A DNA stretch of 64,000 bases from Alviniconcha marisindica (taxonomy: Eukaryota > Mollusca > Gastropoda > Provannidae). The position numbers and the translations under genes are program-made. Location: the NCBI GenBank assembly GCA_018857735.1, contig JABMCL010003296.1, positions 101,001-165,000 on the forward strand, read 5' to 3'. The stretch's first letter is position 1; each line of letters starts with the position of its first letter. Under the pieces are notes generated by a model. That model had not been told where the DNA came from. It made no database searches and saw only the letters and a list, made by a program, of their open reading frames with translations. Below, in pieces: positions 50,722-63,700 of this stretch.

Positions 50722-51571
50722 CCTTGTGTGTGTGTGTGAGCACACATGTGCGTGTGTACTTGTGTCTGTATGCATAATTATGTGTGTGTACATACGTGTG
50801 TCTGTGTAGAGATGAAGCATCATTCTCCCTCGCACACATACACAGGAACACACGCACGCATACATGGACAAACACACAAGCACACATACACGGGAACACA
50901 CGTGCTGCGTAAGTAGCTAGGGTAGATTGGTGCAACAAGGGCAGTAACCGCGACACTGTACGCTCTGCTGCTACTTATGAGTTGGCAGGGCTTAGTTCCC
51001 TTCTGTGTAACTACTGTTTGTGGGTTATTGTTTTTTACACCCTGTCAACCAGGAGGGTTACAGAAGGGCGATCCCATCTGGGATCTTAATGTAATGTAAA
51101 AGTTTATAAGGCGCTTACACATAACGTGAGCCCGAGGTGCACAGTGTGATATTAATCTATTTGGTGTAAGTGGGGTTTTTGCGTGCGTGTTGATGGTGTT
51201 TGCTTGTTTCTGTTATTGTTGTTGGTTGTCTGTGTGTGCAAGCACATCGTTATGGGGCTTTATTCAGGAAAATGCATCCACCCATTACACTATCATTTCG
51301 CCCTCATATTCATACTTCTATCCACAGTTCATATAGCACTTTGCATGTTTAGCTTACTTATCCGAATATCTATGTGGAAATGGCTACCATGAGAGAGAAT
51401 ATATGATAAAATTTTAACAATGAAGGTTATTTTTTTAAGCCCAAATCCGTCCAGGCGTTTTACGCCATAAAAGGGAAGCGGGAAGGGATGACAATACAGA
51501 AGTGATACAGTCTCTAAGCAAATATGGAGAATGGCACATAGGTATATCATTTAATCTCATTGAACCTCAGG

Positions 51572-51649
51572 TCACACACACACACGCGCGAGTGCGCACG
51601 CCTGTACGCACAACACACACACTCACACACACGCACGCACACACGCACT

Positions 51650-51680
<31 letters not shown>

Positions 51681-51685
51681 ATTTG
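51572..51685 (+). repeat. (CA)n microsatellite, interrupted
   Basis: CA repeats with cg interruptions. Confidence 0.9.
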
Positions 51686-51941
51686 TCAAGTACTCCACCA
51701 CTGCATAGCCGGGAAGTGTAGGTACTGGCACCCCATCAACTACGCAAATACACGAACACGTATCTCTCTGACTGTCTACTCGGATAGCCAACAGCTCCTC
51801 CAGCACATTATTTTTCGGTGTCTGAAAAAGCGGCTTAGTTGCCGTGAGAAAGCATCTCTTCCTACTCTGGCTAGCTTCCTGATGTCAACATGATTTCAGA
51901 TAACAAATGTCTCCTGACAAGCACATTGTTGACTGTTCCCG

Positions 51942-52000
<59 letters not shown>
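51942..52000 (+). repeat. (GT)n microsatellite
   Basis: About 58 nt of GT. Confidence 0.95.
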
Positions 52001-52001
<1 letters not shown>

Positions 52002-52254
52002 CCTACAGACACAAATAAAGATAAAGTCCTCTGTGTTTTACAGTATATGTATACTTATGTTTACTATGTATCTTATTGTATGTTATTTTACTGGTCTCTT
52101 TTATGCAGTCCGAAGGCAAATTTCGATGTTATTCATAGACATTAAAGATTCTGTATTCTGTATATTTCAACTGTCTGCCGTTCTGCTAACGTGGAAAACA
52201 GACGAATCAGTTCAATTCGCCAGTACCTGACTGTTGAAGAAAAAAAGAAAAACT

Positions 52255-52745
52255 TGAGAAAAACTCTTGTCCGCTGTGCCTTTGTTCTCTCCAAGTTATT
52301 TTATCGTAATTATCCTCTTTCCGGCTAGCCGCTTTACCTTCTCGGTAGACTACAGAAAGTTCAGAATTCCGCAGCGAAACTGGTTTTCAAATTACGCAAA
52401 CGTGACCGTGTAAAACCTCTTCTTCAAGATCTTCATTGGTTACCGGTCCAAGCCAGAATAGACTACAAAATGTCACCTATTTTGTCACAAAATTATCCTC
52501 TAACTCATCTCCTGCCTATCTCTCTGACTTTCTCGCTGTGTACACCCCTTCCAGGCAGCTTCGTTCTTCTGCAGACACACGGATACTTCGTATCGTCATG
52601 TTCAAAACAAAAACCTTTGGCCAACACTCTTTCTCTTACCGTGCTCCAAAGCATTGGAGTTCTCTCCCTTCTGACATCCGTCACATTCAGTCCTCCTCCC
52701 ATGCCTTCAAAACTGTGTTAAAAGCTAACTTTCACAAATAATGCC
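52255..52745 (+). mobile_element. Non-LTR retrotransposon fragment (end of reverse transcriptase ORF)
   Basis: Contains the L-x-R-L-Q-x-V-Q-N-S-A-A-K-L-V and L-H-W-L-P-V motifs of CR1/L2-like ORF2 C-termini, with a frameshift near 52,470. It ends at a stop near 52,741. The rest of the element is missing. Confidence 0.8.
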
Positions 52746-52905
52746 ACAAATATTGATTTCAAATTCTGTCTTCTTCTTTTTGATTTATTACTATTATTAT
52801 ACGACAATTCCGTCCCGTCTGTACGATACGACACAGTGCTGTCTTCGTAAAAATCAATCATTGGTGCAAACATGACTGACCATCTATGGGGGCTTGTGGG
52901 GATCG

Positions 52906-52919
52906 ATTGTGTGTGTGTG

Positions 52920-52978
<59 letters not shown>
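52906..52978 (+). repeat. (GT)n microsatellite
   Basis: About 72 nt of GT with one gc. Confidence 0.95.
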
Positions 52979-52981
<3 letters not shown>

Positions 52982-53609
52982 GTTTTTGTTTTTGTTTTTT
53001 CGTGTGTGCCTTTTTTGTTTTAGTTTTTTCTGTTTGTTTTTGCTTGTTTAGTTTTTTCTTCTAAAAGTCAGTTGTTCGATTTGGCCCGTTGCCTTCGAAT
53101 TGCGAAATCCACAGACGGTTTGATCTTTGAGGAGAAGCAGAAGACAAAAGCCAAGAAAAGTGGAGAGTTGTGAAAAGTGAAAGGTTGAAGGCGAGTATCC
53201 GATTCCAAGCAAGCTTCCTCTTTGACGATGCTGACATTTGGTAGCACTCCGACCTTTCTGGTCAGAAGATAGCGGCTCTAGATCACTGATAATCTTAGAA
53301 AATAAATGGCACCCGCGCCACTGACGTTTAAAGTTTAACGACTCTTACGGCTGCCGGCGGGGGGTAGGGGTGGGGGGGATGGGGGGGGGGGGGGTCCCGG
53401 GTCCCGATGACGTGGTGTTTCAACCTTCGGCCCATTAAGACCGCTGTGTGCGCTGCACTGGTGACTAAGCGATATAAATACAGAGCGGCTCGACTGAGGC
53501 AGTGGATGTGACACTAAGGTTGCACAATACGGCTGGGACACTGACCCGCGCCACTCTCTCGCTGAGGTCATAACGTCTGTCAAATCGGACAAGACCGCAA
53601 AACCCGCCA

Positions 53610-53610
53610 G

Positions 53611-53688
<78 letters not shown>

Positions 53689-53739
53689 GCGGTGTGTGTG
53701 TGTGTGTGTGTGTTAGGCCGATTCCTTCGTGAGTGTGCA

Positions 53740-53787
<48 letters not shown>

Positions 53788-53875
53788 CGTGTATGTATGT
53801 GGGTCTGTGTGTGCGTGCGGGAGTGTATCTGTGCGTTTTGTGTGTGTGTGTGTGTGTGTGTGTTGGGGGGGGGGG
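53610..53875 (+). repeat. Compound (CT)n-(GT)n-(GA)n microsatellite cluster
   Basis: CT run 53,610-53,686, GT runs and a GA run 53,755-53,785. Confidence 0.95.
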
Positions 53876-53979
53876 AGTCTAAAAGTTTGTTAAGTGCAGC
53901 TTTCGAACTTGGGTTTAACCCCATTGTCACGGACTTTACTCCAGAACGGCTAGACTCGCTATGATTACGTCTGTCAAGA

Positions 53980-54013
53980 TGTGTGGGTGGGTGGGTGGGT
54001 GGGTGGGTGGGTG
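53980..54013 (+). repeat. (GGGT)n microsatellite
   Basis: About eight gggt units. Such G-runs could form a G-quadruplex, which is inference. Confidence 0.9.
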
Positions 54014-54199
54014 TTTTGATTGTTCGTACGACCTTAGGCTCTTAATTATGAGAAATTTGCACAGATCTCACTGATACTGGTGGTAAGTGGCACAATGCAG
54101 CTAAAGAGTTGGTCAGTTCATGTCCCCCTTTTTTTTCCTTTTTTTTTTTTTTGGCGGGGGAGGGGGGTGGAGGAGGCTAGGAGAGCGTGAACGTGGAAG

Positions 54200-55776
54200 A
54201 GGAATGGTGTGAGAGAGAGAGAGGGGGGGGGGAGGGAGGGAGAGACAGACAGAGAGAGAGGGGAGGGAGAGACAGACAGAGAGAGAGAGAAGGGGGAGTG
54301 AGAGACAGAGAGAGAGGGGGGAGGGAGAGACAGACAGAGAGAGAGGGGGGAGGGAGAGACAGAGAGAGAGAGAGGGGGGGAGGGAGAGACAGACAGAGAG
54401 AGAGAGAGAAGGGGGGAGGGAGAGACAGACAGAGAGAGAGGGGGAGGGAGAGACAGACAGAGAGAGAGGGGGAGGGAGAGACAGACAGAGAGAGAGAAGG
54501 GGGGAGGGAGACAGACAGACAGAGAGAGAAGAGGGGAGGGAGAGACAGACAGAGAGAGAGAAGGGGGAGGGGAGAGACAGACAGAGAGAGAGGGGGGAGG
54601 GAGAAACAGACATAGAGAGAGAGAGGGGGGGAGGAGGACAGAGAGAGAGAAGGGGGAGGAGGGAGAGACAGACACAGAGAGAGAGAGGGGGGGAGGGAGA
54701 CAGACAGACAGAGAGATAGGGGGGGAGGGAGAGACAGACAGACAGAGAGGGGAAGGGAGGAGAGACAGACAGACAGACAGACAGAAGGGGGTGGGGGGAG
54801 GGAAGGAGAGACAGACAGACAGAGACACAGAGAGAGATGGTGGAGGGGAAGGGAAGGAGAGACAGACAGACAGACGACAGACAGACAGAGAAGGTGGAGG
54901 GGGAGGGAAGGAGAGACAGACAGACAGACAGAGAGAAGGTGGAGGGGGGAAGGAAGGAGAGACAGACAGACAGACAGAGACACAGAGAGAGATGGTGGAG
55001 GGGGAGGGGGGAGAGACAGACAGACAGGCAGACACACAGAGAGAGAAGGTGGAGGGGGGAGGGAAGGAGAGACAGACAGACAGACAGACAGATACACACA
55101 GAGAGAGAAGGTGGAGGGGGGAGGAAAGGAGAGACAGACAGACAGATACACACACACAGAGAAGGTGGAGGGGGGAGGGAAGGAGAGACAGACAGACAGA
55201 CAGACGGACTGACAGAGACAGACAGAGAGAAGGTGGAGGGGGGAGGGAAGGAGAGACTGACAGACAGAGACAGAGAGAAGGTGGAGGGGGGGAGGAAGGA
55301 GAGACAGACAGACGGACAGACAGACAGAGACAGACAAAGAGAAGGTGGAGGGTGGGAAGGAAGGAGAGACAGACAGACAGACACACAGAGAGGGGGGGAG
55401 GGAGGGAGAGACAGACAGACAGAGACAGACAAAGAGAAGGTGGAGGGGGGAGGGAAGGAGAGACAGCGAGACAGACAGACAGACAGACAGACACAGAGAG
55501 AGGGGTGGAGGGAGGGAGAGACAGACAGACAGACAGAAAGAAGGTGGAGGGGGAGGGAAGGAGAGACAGACAGACAGACAGAGGGGGAGGGAGGGAGAGA
55601 CAGAGAGACAGACAAAGAGAAGGTGGAGGGGGAGGGAAGGAGAGACAGAGAGACAGACAGACAGAGAGAAGGTGGAGGGGGGAGGGAAGGAGAGACAGAC
55701 AGACAGAGGGGGGGGGGAGGGAGAGACAGACAGACAGACCGAGACAGACAGAGAGAAGGTGGAGGGGGGAGGGAAG

Positions 55777-55810
<34 letters not shown>

Positions 55811-56084
55811 GAGAAGGTGGAGGGGGGAGGGAAAGAGAGACAGACAGACACAGAGAGAGAAGGTGGAGGGGGGAGGGAAGGAGAGACAGACAGACAGAGA
55901 CACAGAGAGAGAAGGTGGAGGGGGGAGGGAAGGAGAGACAGACAGACAGAAACAGAGAGAGAGGGGAGAGGGAGGGAGAGACAGACAGAGACAGAGAGAG
56001 AGGTGGTGGAGTGGGGAGGGAAGGAAAGACGGACAGACAGACATAGACAGAGAGAGAGAGAAGGTGGAGCGGGGAGGGAAGGAG

Positions 56085-56145
<61 letters not shown>

Positions 56146-56185
56146 GAGAGACAGAGAGGGACAGAGAGAGGAGGAGGAGGAGACG
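54200..56185 (+). repeat. 2-kb purine-rich GAGA/CAGA simple-repeat block
   Basis: Units of about 40-70 bp made of gagagacagacagacaga, gaaggtggagggggga and gggagggaag. Almost no pyrimidines except C in cagaca. All long frames on both strands are repeat artefacts. Confidence 0.95.
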
Positions 56186-56425
56186 GTGGAAGATCATACA
56201 GAGCAATGCTTCTAGCGTTTGCAACATTGACACCACGATGGAATCGGATCCAGTGTTATCTATTTTCCGAAATGTCAATCACCAAACCAAAACGCTGTCG
56301 AAGGCGCCAAAGCTGACGTCAATGTCAGCCATGGATCGGCATGCAGCGATATTTGCCCTTTGCACGCTAACGCTAACTCCCCTTTCTAATCAAATAGCCT
56401 TTCCAAAATATAATAAAGATCTATG

Positions 56426-56427
<2 letters not shown>

Positions 56428-56511
<84 letters not shown>
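56428..56511 (+). repeat. (CT)n microsatellite
   Basis: About 84 nt of CT. Confidence 0.95.
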
Positions 56512-56513
<2 letters not shown>

Positions 56514-56659
56514 CTGACATGTATTGGAAACGTCCTCACCGGTCAGGCAAAACGGATAAACTACTAACTGTCCAAATCTACCACACCGGTAACCCAGCTC
56601 CTAAAATCCTTCTCCATGGGCACTTTTGTCACGAGTGGGTGGACAATGAATTTAACATC

Positions 56660-59600
56660 GCCCAAAACGTTGTGCACAATTGAGAAGACGAAACATCAGC
56701 TGAGTCCAAAGCATTGTGCACAAATGACAAGACGAAACATCAACTGAGTCCAAAACATTGTGCACAAATCAGAAGACGAAATATCAGTTGAGTTCCCTAC
56801 TAAAACATTGTGCACAGTTGAGAAGACGAAACATCAACTGAGTCTAAAACAGTGTGCACAATTGAGAAGACGAAACATCAACTGAGTCTAAAACATTGTG
56901 CACAATTGAGAAGACGAAACATCAGCTGAGTCCAAAACATTGTGCACAGTTGAGAAGACGAAACATCAGTTGAGTTCCCTACTAAAACATTGTGCACAGT
57001 TGAGAAGACGAAACATCAACTGAGTCTAAAACAGTGTGCACAATTGAGAAGACGAAACATCAGTTGAGTTCCCTACTAAAACATTGTGCACAATTGAGAA
57101 GACGAAACATCAGTTGAGTTCCCTACTAAAACATTGTGCACATTGAGAAGACGAAACATCAACTGAGTCCAAAACATGTGCACAATTGAGAAGACGAAAC
57201 ATCAGTTGAGTTCCCACTAAACATTGTGCACAATTGAGAAGACGAAACATCATGAGTCCTAAAACATTGTGACAGTTGAGAAGACGAAACATCAACTGAG
57301 TCTAAAACATGTGCACAATTGAGAAGACGAAACATCAACTGAGTCCAAAACATTGTGCACAATTGAGAAGACGAAACATCAGTGAGTCAAAACATTGTGC
57401 ACAATTGAGAAGACGAAACATCAGTTGAGTCCCTACAAAACATTGTGACAGTTGAGAAGACGAAACATCAACTGAGTCTAAAACATGTGCACAATTAGAA
57501 GACGAAACATCAGTTGAGTCCTCAAAACATTGTGCACAATTGAGAAGACGAAACATCAGTTGAGTTCCCTACTAAAACATTGTGCACATTGAGAAGACGA
57601 AACATCAACTGAGTCCAAAACATGTGCACAATTGAGAAGACGAAACATCAGTTGAGTCCAAAACATTGTGCACAATTGAGAAGACGAAACATCATTGAGT
57701 CCCAAAACATTGTGCACAGTTGAGAAGACGAAACATCAACTGAGTCAAAACATGTGCACAATTAGAAGACGAAACATCAACTGAGTCCAAAACATTGTGC
57801 ACAATTGAGAAGACGAAACATCATTGAGTCCCAAAACATTGTGCACATTAGAAGACGAAACATCAACTGAGTCCAAAACATTGTGCACATTAGAAGAAAA
57901 GAAACATCACCTGAGTCAAAACATTGTGCACAATTGAGAAGACGAAACATCAACTGAGTCCAAAACATTGTGCACATTAGAAGACGAAACATCAACTGAG
58001 TCCAAAACATTGTGCACATTAGAAGACGAAACATCATGAGTCCAAAACATGTGCACAAGAGAAACAAACATCAGATCCAAACATTGTGCACATAGAAACG
58101 AAACATCAACTGAGTCAAAACATGTGCACAATTAGGACGAAACATCACTGAGCCAAACATTGTGCCATTAGAAGACGAAACACATAGTCACACATTGTGC
58201 ACATGGAAGACGAAACATCACTGAGTCCAAACATTGTGCACATTAGAAGACGAAACATCAATGAGTCCAAACATTGTGCACATAGAAGACGAAACACAAT
58301 GAGTCAAACATGTGCCATTGAGAAGACGAACACAGAGTCAACATTGTGCACATAGAAGACGAAACACATGAGTCCAACAGTGCAAGTAGAAGACAAACAT
58401 AACTAGCCAAAACATTGTGCACAATTGAGAAGACGAAACATCAGCTGAGTCCAAAGCATTGTGCACAATTGAAAGACGAAACATCAACTGAGTCCAAAAC
58501 ATTGTGCACAGTAATGAGAAGACGAAACATCATGAGTTCCTAAAACATGTGTGCACAGTTGAGAAGACGAAACATCAACTGAGTCTCAAAACAGTTGTGC
58601 ACAATTGAGAAGACGAAACATCAACTGAGTCTAAAACATTGTGCACAATTGAGAAGACGAAACATCAGCTGAGTCCAAAACATTGTGCACAGTTGAGAAG
58701 ACGAAACATCAGTTGAGTTCCCACTAAAACATTGTGCACAGTTGAGAAGACGAAACATCAACTGAGTCTAAAACAGTGTGCACAATTGAGAAGACGAAAC
58801 ATCAGTTGAGTTCCTACTAAAACATTGTGCACAATTGAGAAGACGAAACATCAAATTGAGTTCCCTACTAAAACATTGTGCACAATGAGAAGACGAAACA
58901 TCAATGAGTCTAAAACAGTGTGCATAATTGAGAAGACGAAACATCAGTTGAGTTCCCTACTAAACATTGTGCACAATTGAGAAGACGAAACATCAGTTGA
59001 GTTCCCACTAAAACATTGTGCACAGTTGAGAAGACGAAACATCAACTGAGTCAAAACAGTGTGCACAATTGAGAAGACGAAACATCAGCTGAGTCCAAAA
59101 CATTGTGCACAATTGAGAAGACGAAACATCAGTTGAGTTCCCTACTAAAACATTGTGCACAATTGAGAAGACGAAACATCAGTTGAGTTCCCTACTAAAA
59201 CATTGTGCACAGTTGAGAAGACGAAACATCAACTGAGTCTAAAACAGTGTGCACAATTGAGAAGACGAAACATCAGTTGAGTTCCCTACTAAAACATTGT
59301 GCACAATTGAGAAGACGAAACATCAGTTGAGTTCCCTACTAAAACATTGTGCACAGTTGAGAAGACGAAACATCAACTGAGTCCAAAACAGTGTGCACAA
59401 TTGAGAAGACGAAACATCAGTTGAGTTCCCTACTAAAACATTGTGCACAATTGAGAAGACGAAACATCACAGTTGAGTTCCCCTACCAAAACATTGTGCA
59501 CATTGAGAAGACGAAACATCAACTGAGTCCTAAAACATTGTGCACAATTGAGAAGACGAAACATCAACTGAGTCCAAAACATTGTGCACAATTGAGAAGA

Positions 59601-60190
59601 CGAAACATCAACAGTTGAGTTCCCTACTAAAACATTGTGCACAATTGAGAAGACGAAACATCAACTGAGTCCAAAACATTGTGCACAGTTGAGAAGACGA
59701 AACATCAACTGAGTCCAAAACATTGTGCACATTTCAGAAGACGAAACATCAACTGAGTCCAAAACATTGTGCACAGTTGAGAAGACGAAACATCAACTGA
59801 GTCCAAAACATTGTGCACATTTCAGAAGACGAAACATCAACTGAGTCCAAAACATTGTGCACAGTTTCAGAAGACGAAACATCAACTGAGTCCAAAACAT
59901 TGTGCACATTTCAGAAGACGAAACATCAACTGAGTCCAAAACATTGTGCACAGTTGAGAAGACGAAACATCAACTGAGTCCAAAACATTGTGCACATTTC
60001 AGAAGACGAAACATCAACTGAGTCCAAAACATTGTGCACATTTCAGAAGACGAAACATCAACTGAGTCCAAAACATTGTGCACAATTGAGAAGACGAAAC
60101 ATCAACTGAGTCCAAAACATTGTGCACAATTGAGAAGACGAAACATCAACTGAGTCCAAAACATTGTGCACATTTCAGAAGACGAAACAC
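56660..60190 (+). repeat. 44/50-bp satellite, roughly 75-80 units
   Basis: The 44-bp unit is aaaacattgtgcacaattga gaagacgaaacatcaactga gtcc. A 50-bp variant has cagttgagttccctact. Variants follow one another in recurring orders (higher-order pattern), with a more uniform block at 59,640-60,180. The stretch 58,020-58,410 is full of small deletions. Confidence 0.95.
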
Positions 60191-60319
60191 AGTTGAGCTC
60201 CCTACTGAAGTGCAAAAAAAAAAAAAAAAGGTAAGTCTAACCATAACAACAAGGTAAAATTAAGTCTACACATAACAACCCTTAAATGTAGCCCAGCAAC
60301 AAACAACTTCTACCTGCCA

Positions 60320-60785
60320 CAGGCATCACGCAGTGTGCCAGTGTTCACGCAGTGTGCCAGTGCAGTGTGCCAGTGTTCACGCAGTGTGCCAGTGTTCACG
60401 CAGTGTGCCAGTGCAGTGTGCCAGTGTTCACGCAGTGTGCCAGTGTTCACGCAGTGTGCCAGTGCAGTGTGCCAGTGTTCACGCGTGTGCCAGTGCAGTG
60501 TGCCAGTGTTCACGCAGTGTGCCAGTGTTCACGCAGTGTGCCAGTGTTCACGCAGTGTGCTCAGTGTTCACGCAGTGTGCCAGTGCAGTGTGCCAGTGTT
60601 CACGCAGTGTGCCAGTGTTCACGCAGTGTGCCAGTGTTCACGCAGTGTGCCAGTGTTCACGCAGGTGGGTGCCAGTGCAGTGTGCCAGTGTTCACGCAGT
60701 GTGCCAGTGCAGTGTGCCAGTGTTCACGCAGTGTGCCAGTGTTCACGCAGTGTGCCAGTGCAGTGTGCCAGTGTTCACGCACACC
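60320..60785 (+). repeat. 19/13-bp minisatellite
   Basis: Units gtgttcacgcagtgtgcca (19) interspersed with the shorter gtgcagtgtgcca (13). Confidence 0.95.
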
Positions 60786-60869
60786 CAGAAAGCAGGTCGG
60801 GTGGCAGGAGTAGTGGTTCCCTCACTCACTGTGCAGCTGTCCATTCAAACGAATACAGGCTTGGCAGTG

Positions 60870-61172
60870 GGCGCTTAACGTCCACAGAAATCATAAGGCT
60901 TATTAGGGACGGGGAGAAGGGGGATGATGGAGGGGAGGGGGGGAGAGATTATATACCTATCGCTACACTGTCACCACCAGAATGATTCCTGCATTAAGAT
61001 GGGCAGCGATGAGAGCCATTTTAATGTTTCAGTAGGAAGTGATGGACAAAGTCACAGACAGTGTCCACAAACCACAACCTTTTTGAAGAGAAAGGAGAGC
61101 CGAAGCGGTATCGAACCGAGGTCTTTCCGCTTACCAGCCTAACGCCTTACCGCTAGGCCAAACCGGCTCACA
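60870..61172 (-). mobile_element. tRNA-derived SINE (family 1), minus strand, copy 2
   Basis: Reverse complement carries the head gagccggtttggcctagcgg and B-box-like ggttcgatacc, and the same body as 16,128-16,432. Confidence 0.8.
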
Positions 61173-61435
61173 CCAAAGTTGTTGTTGTTGATTGCTTAAA
61201 TTATATAGCGCTATTCTCCGCTCTTGAGCAGATTCACTACGCTCGCATGTGATTCTGCATGAGTGACTATGATGCACGCACGACAAAGTGCACTTAAAAC
61301 GCGGTCTTCAAATTTTGAAGCTCGGCGAGCAAAAGAAGCTTGAAGCCAACACTAGAGTTTACGCACAAAACAATCCCCGTTCATTCTCACAAGGAGAAAG
61401 ACAAAGTCTGGCCCACGCTGTCAGTAAGTAAGTAA

Positions 61436-61752
61436 ACACGGTGCTTAACGTCCACAGAAACCATAAGGCTTATTAGGGACGGGGAGAAGGGGAGAAGGGT
61501 GTATGGAGGGGGGGGGGGGGGGGGGAGATTATATAACCTATCGCTACACTGTCACCACCAGAATGACTTCTGCATTAAGGTGGACAGCGATGAGAGCCAT
61601 TTTAGTGTTTCATAATTGTGAGGGGCAAGGTCATAAGACAGTGTCCACAGACCACAACTTGTGAAGAGAAAGGAGAGCCGAAGCGGATTCGAACCGAGGT
61701 GCCCCTGCTTACCAGCCTAACGCCTTACCGCTGGGCCAAAGCGGCTCACAGG
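61436..61752 (-). mobile_element. tRNA-derived SINE (family 1), minus strand, copy 3
   Basis: Near-identical to copy 2, with the B-box-like ggttcgaatcc on the minus strand and a poly-G run at 61,507-61,524. Confidence 0.8.
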
Positions 61753-62150
61753 CTGGTCATCGCCTCAGCCCTGGGCTTCATGCCACACCTACACAAACAG
61801 CTCCTAGAGGCCTCTACGACCATCCACAATTTACAAAAGGAGATCAAACAGCTTAAATCAGAGCTAAACAAATGTGAAACAAAACCAACCCCTTATCTCT
61901 GATAGACGTAAAGAGATTGATTCTCGTGACAGAAACAAACTAACAGAAAAAGAAATCAGAAATAATACAGGATTTCGAAGAACAGCAAATGCAGACAAAC
62001 GACGAAGTTGCCAAGATAACATATAGCAAGCACACTTATAAGAATCACACTGACCAGCTCAACAAAATAACTGATGATATTTTAAGATCCCCCCACCCCC
62101 ATCGCCCTGATATAACCCTTAAAGGCTGAATCGGCGTAAAACACCAAGTT
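61753..62150 (+). other. Possible retroelement ORF remnant with coiled-coil text
   Basis: A short frame to 61,902 encodes a Lys/Glu/Leu-rich helical stretch (E-I-K-Q-L-K-S-E-L). It may be retroelement ORF1 debris. Unproven. Confidence 0.3.
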
Positions 62151-62339
62151 ACTTACTTACCCCACCACCAACCAAGGCAGTTCTGTCTCATAATCCTGAT
62201 GACCAGTCTCACAGCAAAACACCGAAAAGTTTGCTGTCTATTAAAAACCGCGAGTAATCTTCGCTCGTAATGGAAAACACCCCTGTGGGCAAGAAAGACT
62301 GCAGTCCCTCTGCTTCTAGAGACACAGTCCAGAGCAAAC

Positions 62340-62800
62340 AAGGTCATGACCGACTACAGAACCTTTCAGAACTGCTTCACACCTACCAACCCCCTGGAAC
62401 TCTTCGGTTCAGCAGTGAGAAACTGTTGAAAGTCCCCAAAACTAACCTCAAATCTGCTGGAAACACATCTTTCCACCATCAAGCAGCTAAAATCTGGAAC
62501 TCTCTTCCTACAAACGTCCGCAGCTCTCAATCTATCTTCCTCTTTCAAGAAAAAAATCTGAAAACCATCTTTTCATAGAACGCTTCTCTCGTGGTTTGTA
62601 AAAGCTTTTTCTGCACAGTTTGACTGTTGAGTGGATGTGTGTCTGTAGAGGAGGTGGTGTTAATATGTTTATTGATGTCATGTACAGTGTAATTATGTAC
62701 ATACTTTTTTGAGTAAAGCGCTTTGAGCTAAGTCATGTTGTGGACATTGCGCTATAGAAGTGCTATGTATTATTATTATTATTATTATTATTAGAACGTT
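62340..62800 (+). mobile_element. Non-LTR retrotransposon 3' end
   Basis: The frame to the stop at 62,576 carries the ORF2 C-terminal text seen in the 35,260-35,467 fragment (S-S-E-K-L-L-K-V-P-K-T-N-L-K). It is followed by a 3' tail (gcgctttgagc, gcgctatagaagtg) and an (ATT)n terminus at 62,770-62,793. Confidence 0.8.
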
Positions 62801-63700
62801 CCCCGGCCTATTGTGGAGCCTTTTGTCTCCTTCCGATAATATCTAAGCCTTTTGAGAGACACATTCACAAACACTTACCCCAATATTTGGAAAATAATAA
62901 ATTCATCCACTGGTATCGATCTGGATTCCACCCTAATCATTGCAGTCATACTGCCTTAATGAGATTATATGAGGGCTGGTTTGTTCGGTTTTTCCTGAGT
63001 TTAAAAATACTTTTAAAACAATTTTTTATCCTGTGGGTCACTCTATCCTCCTTAAGAATAAGAAGCTATCTCTCTGTATCAAAGACTCTTCATCGCTCAC
63101 CTTCTTTCAGTCCTGTCTGATAAGCAGGACGCAATATGTTGTTGTTTTTTTGTTAACAACGAGTCATCGTCAAAGAGACTACTGAAATTTGGGGTTCCCC
63201 AAGGTTCTGTGCTAGGGCCGCTTCTATTCTTCATATTCTATGATAAAGTAAGTAACGAACTATTTGCAGATGACTCATACCTCCGTACCAGAGGAAAGAC
63301 CATATAATTAATGTAAGTCCCTCCAGGAAAGTCTCAAAGAAGTAGCGGACTGGTGTGATACTACTTCAGTGATTATCCACCCATGAAAAACAAAACGTAT
63401 GGTGACTGCCACGAGCCAGAAACATCAACCAAGTCCCTTTCAGCCCAGACTCACTCTTGGGAAGACATACACTGAACAGGTACAGGAACATCGTGTCCTG
63501 GGTGTTATTATAGACGCGGATACAAAATGACAACCTCATCTTAATAATAAGTATAAGATTGTATCCAAAGACCTGTTTCTGCTTTCGCAGTTCAAGTATT
63601 GTGTAAATGTACGTAAAGCACGTAAGCTGTTTATTAATTCTCAAAATTTCTCTCACATAAACTATACCTCTGCTGTGTGGGATGGTTACAGTTAAGTCCA
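62797..63700 (+). mobile_element. Second non-LTR retrotransposon fragment (reverse transcriptase core, broken)
   Basis: Contains, in different frames, RT text around I-S-K-P-F-E-R (62,845), the G-V-P-Q-G-S-V-L-G-P palm motif (63,192) and the F-A-D-D catalytic motif (63,265). Frameshifts and gaps between them show it is dead. Confidence 0.75.

Noticed and set aside
54113..56426. Open frames of up to 721 codons on both strands
   Set aside because: Pure GAGA/CAGA simple repeat giving Ser/Leu or Arg/Glu low-complexity peptides.
56660..60190. CRISPR-like regular repeat
   Set aside because: Head-to-tail units without unique spacers, in animal nuclear DNA: a satellite.
60333..60985. Cys/Val-rich 216-codon open frame
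   Set aside because: Product of the 19/13-bp minisatellite.
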